Below, piece by piece: positions 36,219 through 50,000 of a stretch of 64,000 bases of DNA. Every line of letters begins with the position of its first letter. The stretch's first letter is position 1. The translations under genes were made by a program, and so were the position numbers. The notes below the pieces were generated by a model that searched no databases, had not been told where the DNA came from, and saw only the letters and a program-made list of their open reading frames with translations. Origin of the DNA: Leucaena leucocephala (lineage: Eukaryota; Streptophyta; Magnoliopsida; Fabales; Fabaceae); NCBI GenBank assembly GCA_037074615.1, contig CM073547.1:124001-188000 (forward strand), written 5' to 3'.

Positions 36219-36285
36219 ATAAAGAACCCAACGGTAGTCTAAATACTGTAAGCATAAAGAACCCAACGGTCGTCTAAATACTGTA
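36219..36285. repeat. Tandem duplication, 35 bp period
   Basis: Two copies of a 32-base core beginning ATAAAGAACCCAACGGT (36219-36250 and 36254-36285) differ at one base. A partial third copy (GCATAAAGAACCCA) lies upstream at about 36185. This looks like recent local slippage or unequal exchange. Confidence 0.8.
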
Positions 36286-36623
36286 GATATCATAATTTAA
36301 ATAAATCTGATTATCTTAAAATAATAATAAAACAGTCCTAATTACGTTTCCATCACTCATATTCTGTTGCCATAATATTTTTGCATGTACGCATCACAAC
36401 GATGGAAATAAAGCTCAGGGTAAAATGCTCGACAACGGTGTACGTAAAATTTGACATAGCCGGAAAGGAAAAGAGGAACTATATCATTTTATTCAGACTC
36501 CTATCAGGTGAATATACAAGCTCTGCTGTAGGTCATACATCCCACGTAAATGATATATTCAAGAACTGCCCAACCAAATGAAAGCTCTCTACAAATCTGC
36601 TTTCAGATACAGCCGTTTATAAT

Positions 36624-38525
36624 TCACTCGGCAATCTGCAGATGCAAAAAAGGAGTTAGCCAGATTCAATTTTGAATGAACAGACTAAGGAAGTTTTATC
36701 ATATAAACACGCCAAAACCTAAAAACAAAAAACGCAGAAAGAAAATTTGAAAATCAAGACTGTAGTAGCAAGCAGGACATGAACATTAGCATTCTGTAGC
36801 ATCCAAAAGACCATGGGGTTCGCATCCTACCAAAGAAATTGTTACTTACTTGATTAAGGGGATTGTCAGGAGATTTCTTCCATAGCTTCCATATCAGGTC
36901 CTTATATTGATTGTGTGTAAGGCCTGGTTTCTCTTCCTTCAATTTAGGAAGCTCAGCCTCTTCGAAGGCCTACACCATTAAAGAGATAACACGCAAGTGA
37001 CAAAAAGAGCTCAGGATACAACTTAAGTATAATCCAGTAAATCTCATCATAAAACACGTCAAGAAGTAGCCAGTCTACTAGTAAACTACTCCCCTACCAG
37101 AAGCATGTTCCAGATAGCCAATCAGAACAGAAAAATCAGCCAGAGCTTTTGTTTGCAAATTAATTGCAGTAAGGGCTTGATTGGAAGGGTAGTTTGGGAG
37201 TGAGTGGGGCTGGTTTGTTGGATTGTTTGAGCATCTGAACCATTGATTCAATGTTCAAAGTGGAATGGGTTAAGATGGTTTAAAATCCATCCTAAACCAT
37301 TACACCCCAATTTAAGAACCGCTCCAAAGTCCAAATTGGGAAGGTTTAGGTTCTTCATAAGTTTTACAACCCCCCCCCCCTTTCAAACAATAAACTTCAA
37401 ATCAATGAAGAGCGCGACATTTTATATTATTAGAATAGAATGACAGCTTCAAAGTTTTATCCCCAAGTATGTAAATTCCATTATTCAAAGATCCTGTGTC
37501 GTTGCGTCATTATTCAGAAATTCAGCTAACCAACAATGTTAAAAGAATTTGTAGTTAAAAAAAAAAAAACAAAACAATGTACCCTGAAATACAAAACCAC
37601 ATTGTTTACAGACTCAACCAAAAAGTCCCTGATGCGATCAGCAACAGCTTAATAAACCAATCTACTGCTTCTTTTAAAAAAGTTGTCACACTCTTATCTC
37701 GTCAACCATTGCAATAAAATCAACCATATTAGTTCAAGAGATTGATTTACCACGTACAAGCGACACCATCCATTTAATCAATAATCATAACATATTACTG
37801 ATCATACAATACATATTGCAACGTGGGTTAAGTTAGTTTAAGCCCAAACTCAGAATCACAAGTATGTTGTAAACCAAATTAAACCCGGAATTTATATTAG
37901 AGAATTGGGAACAATATTATATTGAAATCGACACTTGTAATAGTGAATAAATCAAAATCAAACCAACCTTGAAGGAGGCCTTGAGGCGCCTCTCCGGATG
38001 CCTGTCAACCGGCAAGTTATCAGTGACACTCATCTGAGCAATGGCATCCTCCACTGTCCTTGCCTCTATGATAGAATCGTCACGATTGGTATTCGTCACA
38101 AGAACCATCCTCTCATATTCTTCCTCCGCTGCAGTGCGGACCTGCCGCCTCTTAGCCTCGTTCTCCTTCTTCTGAATTTCCGCCTGCTGTTCCTCACGCT
38201 GATTCCGGAGCTCAGCCTCCGTCACCTTCGGCACTGGGATAGAGACCCGGTTAGCCTTCTTGTCAGGCTTTTTCATAGACTTATCGATTTCATTCTCCTC
38301 CATCTCGGCTAAGCGACGGGCCTCAGCCCGTCGAGCGGCAGCTTCGGCTTTTTTCTCGGCCTCTTCCTCACGCTTCTTTGCAGCACGCGATTTGGAGCCC
38401 TCGGCTTCGCGCCAATACTGATCCTCCTTTTCGCTAGTCTCGCGTTCCTTGCGCTCGGATTCGACCGCGCTCTTACGAGCCCTGGCGGCCTCAGCCTTGC
38501 TGTTGACGCCCATCTTTTTCGGCAT
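36624..38525 (-). CDS. CCDC124 / Lso2 homologue (coiled-coil ribosome-associated protein)
   Basis: Three exons: 37968-38525, 36850-36969 and a terminal 12-base coding piece at 36624-36635 (I-A-E-stop). All junctions are in phase, giving 229 residues. It starts at the ATG at 38525 (MPKKMGVNSKAEAARARK), a conserved family start. Residues about 10-110 form a highly charged Glu/Lys/Arg/Ala helix, likely coiled coil. The conserved C-terminal half shows EEYERMVLVTNTNRDD, EARTVEDAIAQMS, HPERRLKASF, GLTHNQYKDLIWKLW and KSPDNPLNQ. Yeast Lso2 and human CCDC124 bind the 80S ribosome in the mRNA channel and A site and support recovery from dormancy; the plant role is inferred from homology. Codons in the first exon are GC-rich compared with flanking DNA. 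Appears intact. Confidence 0.92.
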
Positions 38526-38904
38526 CTCTACGGCTTTAGGGTTCAAATCCTCTACGGCGATCGCGACTACAAACACCGTAAAGAGTCCGGCATGGCATGG
38601 GGTAATAATTTGGAGCACCCATTTTTTTTTATAAAAAAAAATTTAAAAGGAGATTGGAGTCCGGAATTCGGAATTATCTATTCCTCCGTTCTATACTAAT
38701 ATTAAATAAAATAAATTATTAATTATTTTTAAAAATAAATATAAATATTTAAGAATTAAAATAAAATAAACTATTAATTATCTTTTAAATATCATGACTA
38801 AAATTATAATAAAATAATATTATTAAAATATCAAATATATCTTAAATAATTATATCTTTCGCCTTCTGCTAACTGAACCCTCTAGGCAATGATGTTTGTT
38901 TCAC
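38526..38904. other. CCDC124 promoter side, AT-rich
   Basis: It includes the 5' UTR/promoter of the minus-strand CCDC124 gene and AT-rich sequence with two similar segments near 38720 and 38765 (both AATAAAATAAA-TTATTAATTAT-like). No gene. Confidence 0.4.
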
Positions 38905-38907
38905 TTA

Positions 38908-39452
38908 GTGTGTTTTTATATAGATTTTTAAAAAATAATTTATAGAAAAAAATAATTATTTAGTAGCTTTTTAAAAATAGTTTTTGAATAAGAGTTTATA
39001 AAAAAAATAGTTATAGATAAATGAGTGTTTGGATAATTATTATTAAAAAAATTATAATTAAAAAATTACTATAAAGTGTATAATTTTATTAAAAATATGA
39101 GAGAGGTAAGAGGATGGAGAAGAGTGAATAGAGAAAAAAAAATATGAAAGATGATATAAAATAGTGAATAGAAAATAGAGACAAGAGATGAGAGAGTAGA
39201 GAGTAGAGATTGTGAAAAAAATAGAAGAGAGAAGAGAGAGTATAAGAAATATTAAGGATAAAATAATAATTAAATAATTCATAATTTCTTTCACTATTCT
39301 AAAAGCTACTCCTATCAGGTTATTTGAAATTATAGTTTGGTCCAGAAATTCTTTTGAATAAATATGATTGTTTTTTTTAAATTTTTTTCAAATTAAAATT
39401 TAAGCTAAAAGCTCTTTTAAAACTATAATTTAAGATATTCTTAAATACACCT
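38908..39452. repeat. AT-rich MITE-like repeat A
   Basis: It is bounded by TTA on both sides (38905-38907 and 39453-39455), with ends GTGTGTTTTTA and AAATACACCT that are partly inverted. The centre is purine-rich (GAGAG-type) and the flanks contain AAATGAGTGTTTGGATAATTATT. A related sequence follows at about 39481-40000. It looks like a diverged Tourist-type element; end assignment is tentative. Confidence 0.5.
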
Positions 39453-39480
39453 TTAATTTGCCATTATGTGGGGACTTTTT

Positions 39481-40005
39481 TTTGGGTCCATTTAGATAAA
39501 TTTTAGGAAAATAATTTATAAAAAAATATTTATAGACAGTTTTCATAAAATAGTTTAGGGATAAGAGTTTATAAAAAAATAGTTTTAAATAAATGAATAT
39601 TTAGATAATTATTTTTAAAAATATTTTTATTATTAATAAATTATTAAAAATAATATAATTTAATTGAAAGTAAGAGAGATGGTAGAGAAAAATGAGATAA
39701 AGTGAAAAAAGAAAGAAGAAATATGGTAAAAAATATGTAAAATAGATGAGAGAAGAAAGATGGGAGAGAGATAAAAAGAGAGATGAGAGAGATGTATGAG
39801 AAAAAATAAAAATAAAATAGTAATTGAATAATTATAAATTCTTTTATTATTCTAAAAATTAGCCTCAATAACTTATATAAAATTTTAATTTTAAATTATA
39901 ATTTATTTTAAAAATCTAACTATTTATTTAAAAATAAATAAATCAAAATTTAGCTAACAACTTTTTTAAAGTATAGGTTCATAGACTTGCCAAACATCCA
40001 CTTTG
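39481..40005. repeat. AT-rich MITE-like repeat B, related to A
   Basis: It begins near GGGTCCATTTAGATAAATTTT and ends near TTGCCAAACATCCAC. It shares with repeat A the order: hairpin-like A/T part, AAATGAATATTTAGATAATTATT, purine-rich GAGAGATG centre, then an A/T tail. A third relative lies at 51540-52360. The ends are not certain. Confidence 0.45.
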
Positions 40006-40009
40006 TTTT

Positions 40010-43000
40010 GGCCCAAAAAACGTTGTTATTCAAGTTTGGACAGTGTCCATATGTTCAGGGAATGTGCGCAAACCCTTCAGATTTAGCGTAACCACAGCAG
40101 TTTTATCTTTTTTATGTTTTTAATTTAAATCATCAGTTGAGTCAGTTGATAATTAGAATTTTGATGTTGTGTAACAAAAATATTTCATATAAAAAAATAC
40201 AATTGAAATTAAATTTAGATCGTATTGATTAAGCGAGTTTACGTTAAAGTTCACGATCACGTTTTATTTGATATTTTCATATAGGTGGCTAAATCACCAT
40301 CTTAGGAATAAAATTGCGGTCTTTATCAACAAAAATTAGTTAAGTTGTGAGAAATAACTCCTAATTCATAAAATTACAAATTACAATTCTGTTGTTGATA
40401 CAAAAAGTTTATTAATAAATAATTTATAAACATTTTTTGAGTTTATAAACAAAGAAGAAAAGAGAGAGTCAGAGACAATACGAAGGGTTGAACTACTATG
40501 GATGCCAACAAAAATAAACAAAGGTACGACCATAGATAAATTCACGGAAACACGTTGTATTAGCATATTTGGCTACCGAATCTCCTTTATTTGGGATGTA
40601 AAAGCTGTTTAAAAAAATAATGGTGATATAGATAACACACATCTGAGTTATAATCTAGCTAATCAGAAGTTATTACAGCCGTGGAAAAATATAAACAATT
40701 ATATCGATTGGAGTGTTTGTAAAAGTACACAAAGGACGTTATTGTTTCAATATGGCTTTCACGATGATAAGTATTTGTGCTAAATCTGTAAACACAGTAT
40801 AAGGAAAAAAACTAAATTAGTACGGATCAAATCAATACAACGGGATAGACTTTGGGGAAGAAGGAAACATATTGGAGCTAGGAACGTTGGAAGAATACAA
40901 TATTTATTCGATTTATAAAATATAATTTATAGGTTAAATATGTATCTAACACCTTAAATTAATTTTAAAAGAGTAATTAATATCTTAAAATATTTAAAGA
41001 TACAATTAATATCTAAACTAATTTTGAAGATGTTATTAGCACTATAAAATATTTAAATTAGTATAATTTAACTATTTTATTAATACAAATATAAATTTAT
41101 ATACAATGCATGTAATATAAATTTTTTATTTTAATATATTATTATTTAAAAAGTTATATGTGTCGTATTATTTAAAAAAGAGTGTTGAATAAACTCTAAA
41201 ATTAACATTATATAGATTTTATATGTGAATATTAAGAAATTTTATAATTTATTTAATATCATTTATTAAAATAATATTATATATGTGATCTTTTAAGTAA
41301 TAATTGTTGAAATAAAAATTTTATATTATGTATTGAAAAATTGTACTTTTGTTAACAAAGAGTTAAAATTACAACAATTTAAATATTTTAATTTGATAAC
41401 CGAATGATTTAAATTAGTTTAGAGTACTAATCAAATTTTTATTCTAATTTATAATACAAATTATATTATAAAATAAGCTTTATATTAATCATTGTTATAA
41501 AACTAAGTATGAAAGATAAATAAGATATATTACGGAGGCAATGGATAATGACTAGTATGTTTAATTATTTGGAATTTGGAATACATATGAGTAAGTGAGG
41601 CATGGGGAAAAATATAGCTCATAAAATAGGTTAATCTGTTTTATATAATAAATAGGTGGGCTTGGGTTAGTAAAATCTTTTTTCGGTGCGAGTTGTACAA
41701 CACGTCTTCTCTTAGTTTTTTATTTTTTTTAATTATTAATATTATTATTTATTTTATTTAAATATTATTTTAAATATTTTTATTATCAAATAATAGTAAA
41801 CACAGTTATTTATTTATTAATATATATTGATATATTATAATTGATTAATATTATATTAATATTTATAATTATAAAATTTGAGATTTTTTATAAAAATAGA
41901 AAATTTTAAAAGTATAATATTAGAAAATTTTAATTATATCAATATAATATTAAAAAAATTATTAATATTTTAAAATTTTAAAAATATTTTTTTAAAAATA
42001 TTAAAAAAGAAAAAGAAAAATATAAGAGGAGTTAGCCCCTGAACTAGCCCACCACTAAAATGATGTGGGCGAGCCCCCTTTCTCAAGTCTAAATGTATGC
42101 CATGAAAGATGAATGGGGCAACAGATAATTTAATTGGTTCGAACGAGATATTATTTTCTCTGTCTTCTCAGTGTTTAAAAAACACAAGTAGAGAAAATTA
42201 TCGAGAAAGTATACAGAGGAAGGAGAGAGCAGAGCACTGCCAGTCTCAATGAATTACGCCATATGCTATCCTTTTTACACGTATCCAATCCTCTTGCATC
42301 ACAACCGTCCATCTCACAAGCAAGGCTGAAGGCTCCACGTTTCTGTGAAGGGACGGGAAGCAGGTCAACTTCAACCCGGGCGATCCTCTGCTCTTGACCA
42401 TTATGACGTAGCAAACAATGACAATTCTCCAACAACCAACACCACTCAATTCGGATAAGATGGCAAAGCATACTAGTTTATTTAATTGTAAATAATACCT
42501 CATTTATCACTTATCAGTGTTAACCATAAAATATAATTTTTCCATAACCATGGGGTTTGAGATTGTTTGACTCGAGGGTCAGAAGTCCCGCCGCTCGATC
42601 ACCTCCAAGGGGGCACTCTTCCACGGCGGCGTTGAGCACGAGGACATGCGATGCCGGGTTTCCTCGTCCCGCGCGTTTATATGCTTCTGTTAATTAATCT
42701 TATCATTCTAGACCAATCCCCAAGTCTGAGAATTTATTTATATCCTGGCTCATCGCCCAACCATGTTACATATAGATAGACCAACCAGTACACAGACTGT
42801 ACAGGTGGGTTATCCGATATCCAGAACTGTGGGCAGCACTCCCCCAGAACATGCCACTTCCCGGCATTACTTTACTGTTTTCAATTCCATGCCTTCGGGG
42901 GGAACCAACTTGTTCGATCTGATAGTGCAGGCAGGGCCGTGACCCTTATTCTAATTAACATCAATATTCCCCTCACATCACGTGTTTGGTAAAATCAACG

Positions 43001-43093
43001 ATGCTCTGAGATCTCAAACCAAGGAGTTCGGGTGAAATCCACTTGGGTTTAGCAACCACGACGTCGCACACCCTCCCCCACGATAACAATAAC
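40010..43093. other. AT-rich intergenic region
   Basis: About 3 kb with no supported gene on either strand. 40900-42020 is extremely AT-rich with many short inverted repeats. 42560-43060 is more balanced in composition and contains no ORF of useful length; its origin is unknown. Confidence 0.45.
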
Positions 43094-43096
43094 TAA

Positions 43097-43737
43097 GTGC
43101 CTGTTTAGCATAGCGTTTCGGAATCAATTTTGGAGCAAAATCTCAGTTTGAAAAAATTTTACACAAACATCAATTTTTGTCCATAATTGATTTTGGAACA
43201 AAACCTCAGTTTATAAAATTTTTTGCCAAACAGCCATTTTTATCCAAAATTGATTTTGGGCAAAACCTCGATTTGAAACCATGGTTTTGAAAAAACTATT
43301 TTTCAATAGATTTTAGAACTGTAAAAGAGCTTATAGATTATCTAATTACTATTTTACCCCTATTTTTTTCTTATACTCTCACTCCTCTCTCCTCTCTCCT
43401 CTCTCTCGCCTCTCTCTCTCCTCTCTCCTCTCTCTCTCCTCTCTCTCTCCTCTCTCCTCTCTCTCTCCTCTCTCTCTCCTCTCTCCTCTCTCCTCTCCTC
43501 TCTCTCTCCTCTCTCCTCTCTCATACTTTAATCAAATCATACACTTTTTAGTAATTTATTAATATAAAAAGTGATTCTACTATTAATCATCCAAACATTT
43601 CTATTTGCAAAATCTATTCTTCTCATAATCTATTCTTCCCAAAATCTATTCTCCATAATCTATTCTTTCTAAAATCTATTCTTTCCAGAATCTATTCTCC
43701 CAGAATCTATTCTCCAAAAACTAATCCAAACACACCC
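43097..43737. mobile_element. Tourist-like MITE, copy 2 (641 bp)
   Basis: Target duplication TAA at 43094-43096 and 43738-43740. It begins GTGCCTGTTTAGC and ends AATCCAAACACACCC, the same right end as the element at 15514-16211. It also contains the repeated AATCTATTCT-type units in its right part. Its centre differs by a long CT-rich microsatellite. Confidence 0.75.
43376..43525. repeat. CT-rich microsatellite inside MITE copy 2
   Basis: About 150 bases are made of CTCTC and CTCTCTC blocks separated by single C or T changes. The complementary strand is GA-rich. It sits between the two arms of the MITE and is absent from copy 1. Confidence 0.9.
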
Positions 43738-44004
43738 TAATACTAAATATCACTAAAATAAAACTACATTCATGAATCAGGATAAACCTTTTTTAATATT
43801 TTCAACATATTTAATGGTCGGAGCTTCCATTCAAAATCTGGATGTCGGTTTGCTTTTAAACCCAGCTAACCCCCGCTCTTTAATATTAATCCTTTTTTTT
43901 CCCCTACCCATTCCGAATCGAATCACTTTCACGTAAAAATCCTTGTCTTTTCTTTTATTTTATGCTTTTGGTTATCAAAAAGGCCTCGATTTCTTTCTGA
44001 TTGA

Positions 44005-47000
44005 ATGGCGATGGAGGATAACGAGAGCCGAGCGAGCGGAGTGCAGGAAACATCGTCGTCTCCCGCTCAAAACCGGCAACAGAGACAGAAACTCGAAGTG
44101 TACAATGAGGTTCTTCGTCGCCTCAAGGATTCCAACAACGAAGAGGCGATGCAGCCTGGCTTCCACCATCAGCTCTGGGCTCATTTCAACCGCCTTCCGA
44201 CACGGTTCCTACATTTCTACCCTACATGTTTCTACCTCATTTTCTCTTTCTTTCATATTCTCCCTTTACATTTGCTCTCTTTTTCCTTTTATCCATCTAT
44301 TCAATTCGGTGTACAGACGTTAGTCCCACCCTGGCTGCCATTAAGCCTCCTTCAAATTTATATCTGACGACGACGATGATGATAATAATACTTAAAAAGA
44401 AGAAGAAAAGAAAACGATGAAGTAGAATTTCCAGTTACTTCATGGCTTTTAATACGTGAGAGTCCAATAATTTTCCTCTTGGATTCTATTGTCTATTTCT
44501 CGTTCAATCCACTACGAGACTGTTGTCGATTCTGTTTTCTTGCTGCGAGATCTTCCATTGGTTCTATACTTAATGGTTTGTTTTGATAAATCTGGTGGGA
44601 TGCATTTCACAGGTATGCATTGGATGTGAATGTGGAAAGGGCTGCGGATGTTCTGATGCACAAGAGACTACTGCATTTGGCACATGATCCTGCTAATAGG
44701 CCTGCGATTGAAGTTCGCCTGGTCCAGGTGAGGGCCGTTGATTTAGTTAATTATAGATTGGCTGTTCTTGATTCTTGAAATCAATATGCTTGCACTTGTT
44801 AGTGCTTTCACGTGGCCATGCGGCATAATTTCTTATGGCATGCTCTAGACTCCAGTTAGTCGTAAATTATTATCTGATTATGCAGTGTGAACATATGCCC
44901 GTGCTCAATAGATATTCTTCATTCACTCTGGAATACGTAGCGAAGCTTCACCTTCAGAGCATTGCAATATCATTTTTGGCTGACCATGTTCAGAAATGGT
45001 TTTCGGACGGGCACTGCATCTAACCTCTTCATTAAGATAAAGAACACGTTACAACGAGCTAACGTATGAAGTGTGCTAGTGTAATTGGGTATCCTGTGGA
45101 ACAACATATTCTGTGGATTATAACCTTAAAATAATTTCAAGTGCGGGTGGAATGAATCATTTTTGGCCCCAAGGAGCTATAGTGCTCATTTTTGTATGAA
45201 AGCAGTATACTTTGCAGAACTCAAAATCAAATTCTACCAGATCAGAACCAAAACTAACCTATCTTGTATTAATTTGAGATTTGCATGATTGCAATGGTTG
45301 GTTGGAATCTATTTTAGATGGAAACTACACGTAGCTCTAAATGAAAAACATCCTGAAAATTTTGCTTCACTGTATCTTCCTGAATTAATCTAGACTGAAC
45401 TTAAAACAGAACGGGAAATAGTTTTTTTTATAACAATGCCTCTTTTTTGGGTTTGTGAACTAGTATATTTTTGTTTTATTTATTATTTGATTTAAATTGA
45501 TTGCTTTTAGTATTAAGTTGGTGAGAAAGGAAAAGCTATAGAACAATAACTTGATTGCAGGTTCAAGCCATGTCTGACGGAAACTTAGTTGATTCTGTCC
45601 ATTCAGAAGCACCTGATAATGAAACTGGTCAAATCTCTTCAAAGCACCTAGGGAGACAGAGGTAGTATTTTCTTAGCTTTTTTAGATGAATTTATCTTCA
45701 AACTCCAGTTATATATATGTGTTTGTGTGTGTGTATTAAGCTGTACTGATTAAGCATTTCAGAGCTTGATGCTTGTAGTGAGCTATTCTTATCTCGTTGG
45801 AATTTTTGTGCAGCATACATCCACCTCCTGCTTTTGGTTCTTCTCCAAACCTTGAAGCCCTGGCACTTGAAGTAACTAAGAGTGAAGATCTAGAGGTGGA
45901 ACAATCTGTACACGCTGGTGAACAATATTCGAGGTAAAATTTTCATCTCAAGATACCTTTAGGGTTAGGCTTGGATAATTTCTGCATCCTTTTGAGTTTT
46001 ACTTATACTTGCTTTTTATGTAAGAGTATATCTGAAGACATTACTCAGCTGGTATATCCGAACTTTTATATACTTAGTCCCAGCTACATAACAAACTCTC
46101 TAAGGTGCTTGAGGTTAAGGTGCTGATGAGTATCATTCATCCACCAGTCTGTTAATATTACAAACTCGAGACTTATCTGAGATATGCCTGTACAAACGTG
46201 TACCATATGAAAAGTTATTTATTGAAATTATGATAAAATCTTAATGATTTCTGGAGTTTCCAGTTGAGTTGTTTGTTATTATTTTTCCCTGTGAATTTTT
46301 TTGTGATGTAAAATATATTTGTCATTGACAATATTACAGGCCCATGCATGAAATCACCTTCTCAACAGAAGACAAGCCAAAGCTTCTCAGTCAGGTATAT
46401 GATTAGGGATGGAAACATGCCAGACGGCTTGTCAGGGGCCTCTGGCCTGGCCTGCATTAGGTTTGTTTAAAAAAATGCACAGGCTCAGGCCTGTTTGAAA
46501 GTCTGTTCTTCTTAAGAGGCCAGGCTCAGGCTTCTTACGAAGCCTGTTAGGCCTTTCAGGAGGCCTGGGCCTGTTATTTAAAATATATTTAATATTAAAA
46601 TATAATAAATGAGTATTAAACCATTAAACTAACATGTATTATTATACATTTTATTCTTGTATTTTATTTTAACAGGCCTGTTAGGGGACCTGTTACGAAG
46701 GCATGTTATGAAGGCCTGTTAGGTGGCCTGTCAGTATAATTAAAAAAATCAGGCTTTCTAAACAGGCTTCAGGCCAGGCCAAGCATTTGTACAGGCCAGA
46801 CTTAGGCAAAAAAAATAGCCTATAACAGGCCACAAGCCAGGCTCAGGCCGAATTATCACTTAACTGGCCTGGCCTGTTTCCATGCCTATATATGATAACT
46901 TTTGCAATGAAAATATTATGCATGTAAGAACTGTCTCAAACTGCTTGCAGATTGGACCGTATTCTTCTCTTTCCATTTATTTGCCCATGTAAATCATTGA

Positions 47001-50000
47001 TGGTTGTAAACAGTATTTTAGTTGGTGGGCAGAGATGCTGGAAAATTCCATAGATAAAATACAAAAAACCACCCTTCTCTATTTATTTGAAATTTGAACC
47101 TTATGTGTTGAATGGGAATGTACCTTTTGTGTTAGGAGATTCACAGGTCTTGATTTACTTGCAGTTAACTACTTTGCTTTCTGAGATTGGACTGAATATT
47201 CAAGAGGCACATGTTTTTTCCACAACGGATGGTTACTCATTAGATGTGTTTGTTGTCGATGGATGGCCCTATGAGGTATGTTGTGCATCATTTGCTATCA
47301 CTAGAATGTGGGTCCTATGTTTGGTCCACATTGGGTGCTCATCACATGTGCCATCTCTGCGATGAGATCTAGATTGTTAAAATTTTATTTGGACAGTCTA
47401 AATTTAAAGCTTTTAATGTGACTTTTCGATAATAAATTTAAAGCTTTAAAATGTGATGATTGGGAAATTATCTTTATTTTAAATTTTGTACTTTTTAAAA
47501 TAATAAAATTAAATTAAATCTACACTGTACAAATTTAATCTAGATGGTCCATTTGAGCTAAATTGCATTGTTCTTAACTTATAAATAGCGTAACTCTGTA
47601 TAAATTTTGTTATAAATATAGATATGTAGACTTGGCTATGATGAGATCATAATATTGAACTAGATGATAGATTCTTCTGAATTAAAAATATAGTTAACCC
47701 TAGATTATATTTTAAATTACTGAAATTCTTGCTGAAAGGCATTCTCTAAAATCCAGATTCACCTAAACCATGTTATAACTTGCATTTCAGTTCACAAGCA
47801 CTTACTTGGCTAACATACTTGCTCAAAACTTCTTTTCACGTCTGAGATACAGTATACCATGTATATTACTATTTGCCATTACTTCGTTCTCTTTTAGTAT
47901 TTAAGATTGTGAACGTTTCAGTTCATAGGACACTGCTTGACAGACTGGTTATACTAAAACAGGAAACAGAACAGCTTAAAGCAGTTTTGGAGAAGAAAGT
48001 TTTTCTGATTGAGGTAATTGAGGCATCTTATTTTGTTCATAGATCACTGCTTGACTAATGTTTCAGTATTTTAAATCTCCTTTTTATTGTTGATTACTTG
48101 CCAAAATGCTTCATACTCTTACTCTCTTCTGGATTTCAGTTTTCTATGTTTCAAATTGTTTGTTGCTAAGTGGCCTTGGGGTTGGTTTCAGAGGCAGGCG
48201 TGGCCAATTCAACAATCAGTATCTTCTGTTGGTGAGCCTGATCAAGGTGTGAAATGTGAACCCGATCATTTGACAATACCTAATGATGGGACTGACGTTT
48301 GGGAAATAGATCCTAAACATTTGAAATTTGGAAGTAAAATTGCATCTGGATCATATGGTGATTTGTGAGTATATATTTATCAAAATATTCCTTTTTTCTC
48401 ATCGATACCGAATATTTTGATTATAAGCAGATATTATTGATATTAATGTTTGATTAACCCGCAATTTTAAAACAGATTTAAAGGTACATATTGTAGCCAG
48501 GAAGTGGCGATTAAAGTTCTCAAAGCCGAGCATGTAAATTCAGATTTACAGATGGAATTTGCCCAGGAAGTCTACATCATGAGGTTTGTATTGATTTGCA
48601 CTTGTTGGCCATTGGAGATCTATCTGCCTGTTTATTGAGAAAGTTTCAATCCGGCCAGTCACTGGAAACATTCTTTTGCACGCCAGAAGTTGATTATGGA
48701 AATGTTTTGTGCTATTGGAGCCCTGTGTTTTATTTAGCCTTAAAAATTACTACACCTCCATTTTTAAAAGATACTTTCATTGTGATGGTACGACTCCTAT
48801 CTAATAGTATCAAGGTAATTAAGCAGCAAAAATATATGATTATTGTTGTTCAGACAAGATATATAGAAATTTAGTTTAGGGAAAGGAACCAAACAAGTTA
48901 TATAGAAATATTGAAGGACTCGTAGTCAATGTATATTGTGAAACACTTGCAACCTCTATTTTGACTAATATCTTTATAACACATACTCTTTATTTAGGTG
49001 CACTTCAAGCAACTATTTCCTTGACTTACTAGACATTTTATAAATTCTTAACACCTCTTAACATGTCTAACATGTTCTTAATCTACCAGCGTTTCTATTG
49101 GTGAAAAATTTGAGAATCTACTTATGTTAAACAATGGTCACTTGAAAACATAAAGAAGTTAAGGAAGTTTGTTATCATAGTGTCCAATTTGAAATTTCAA
49201 ACAAGCATTTTGCAAAGTTATCTCACTTTAACAAGTCGGTTCTGAACCATTTTTTTGGGTGTGAGACATCACACGCCAAACTTATCATGAACTAACTAAA
49301 CTGTGAGGAAAAAGAGGTATAGGTGATGTTGAAATTGTTTTCTGTTTTGCTTGTGTATATTCTTCATTCTGTCCATGTGTATACTATAATCTTATTTCTT
49401 GAGCTTGCAGAAAGGTTCGGCATAAGAATGTGGTACAATTTATAGGAGCATGTACCAAGGCCCCATATTTGTGCATAGTAACAGGTGAAATCCAGTGAGT
49501 TATGTTATTTCATTCAATACAATAACATAATAGACTTCTGTAATCCTGGATATTTAGCTATAATCATCTTTTTTTTATAATGTTTTCTATTATCAATTTC
49601 AGAATTTATGTTCGGCGGAAGTGTGTATGACTACTTACATAAACAAAAGGGTGTATTTAAATTTCCATCCCTGCTCAAAGTAGCAATTGATGTTTCTAAG
49701 GGAATGAATTACTTGCACCAAAATAACATCATCCACAGAGACTTGAAGGCTGCGAATCTTTTGATGGATGAAAATTGTGTATGAATTCCTCCAGCTTTAT
49801 GATTATGATGATCTAATCTGATGCTTCATCTGTTGTTATAAACCATATGTATTGTCAATAAAACCAATTCAATAAGCCAGACATGCCGAAGTGACAGTTC
49901 AGCACGCGTTGCTTTGCAGGTGGTCAAGGTTGCTGATTTTGGGGTTGCTAGAGTGAAAGCTCAATCTGGAGTTATGACCGCGGAAACTGGAACATATCGA

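Noticed and set aside
42560..43060. A possible RNA gene or rRNA fragment in a less AT-rich stretch
   Set aside because: No tRNA cloverleaf, rRNA signature or other known RNA motif could be recognised.
43376..43525. A GA/CT tract as a promoter element for the kinase
   Set aside because: It lies inside a MITE, some 480 bp upstream of the kinase ATG, so it is better explained as microsatellite growth within the element.
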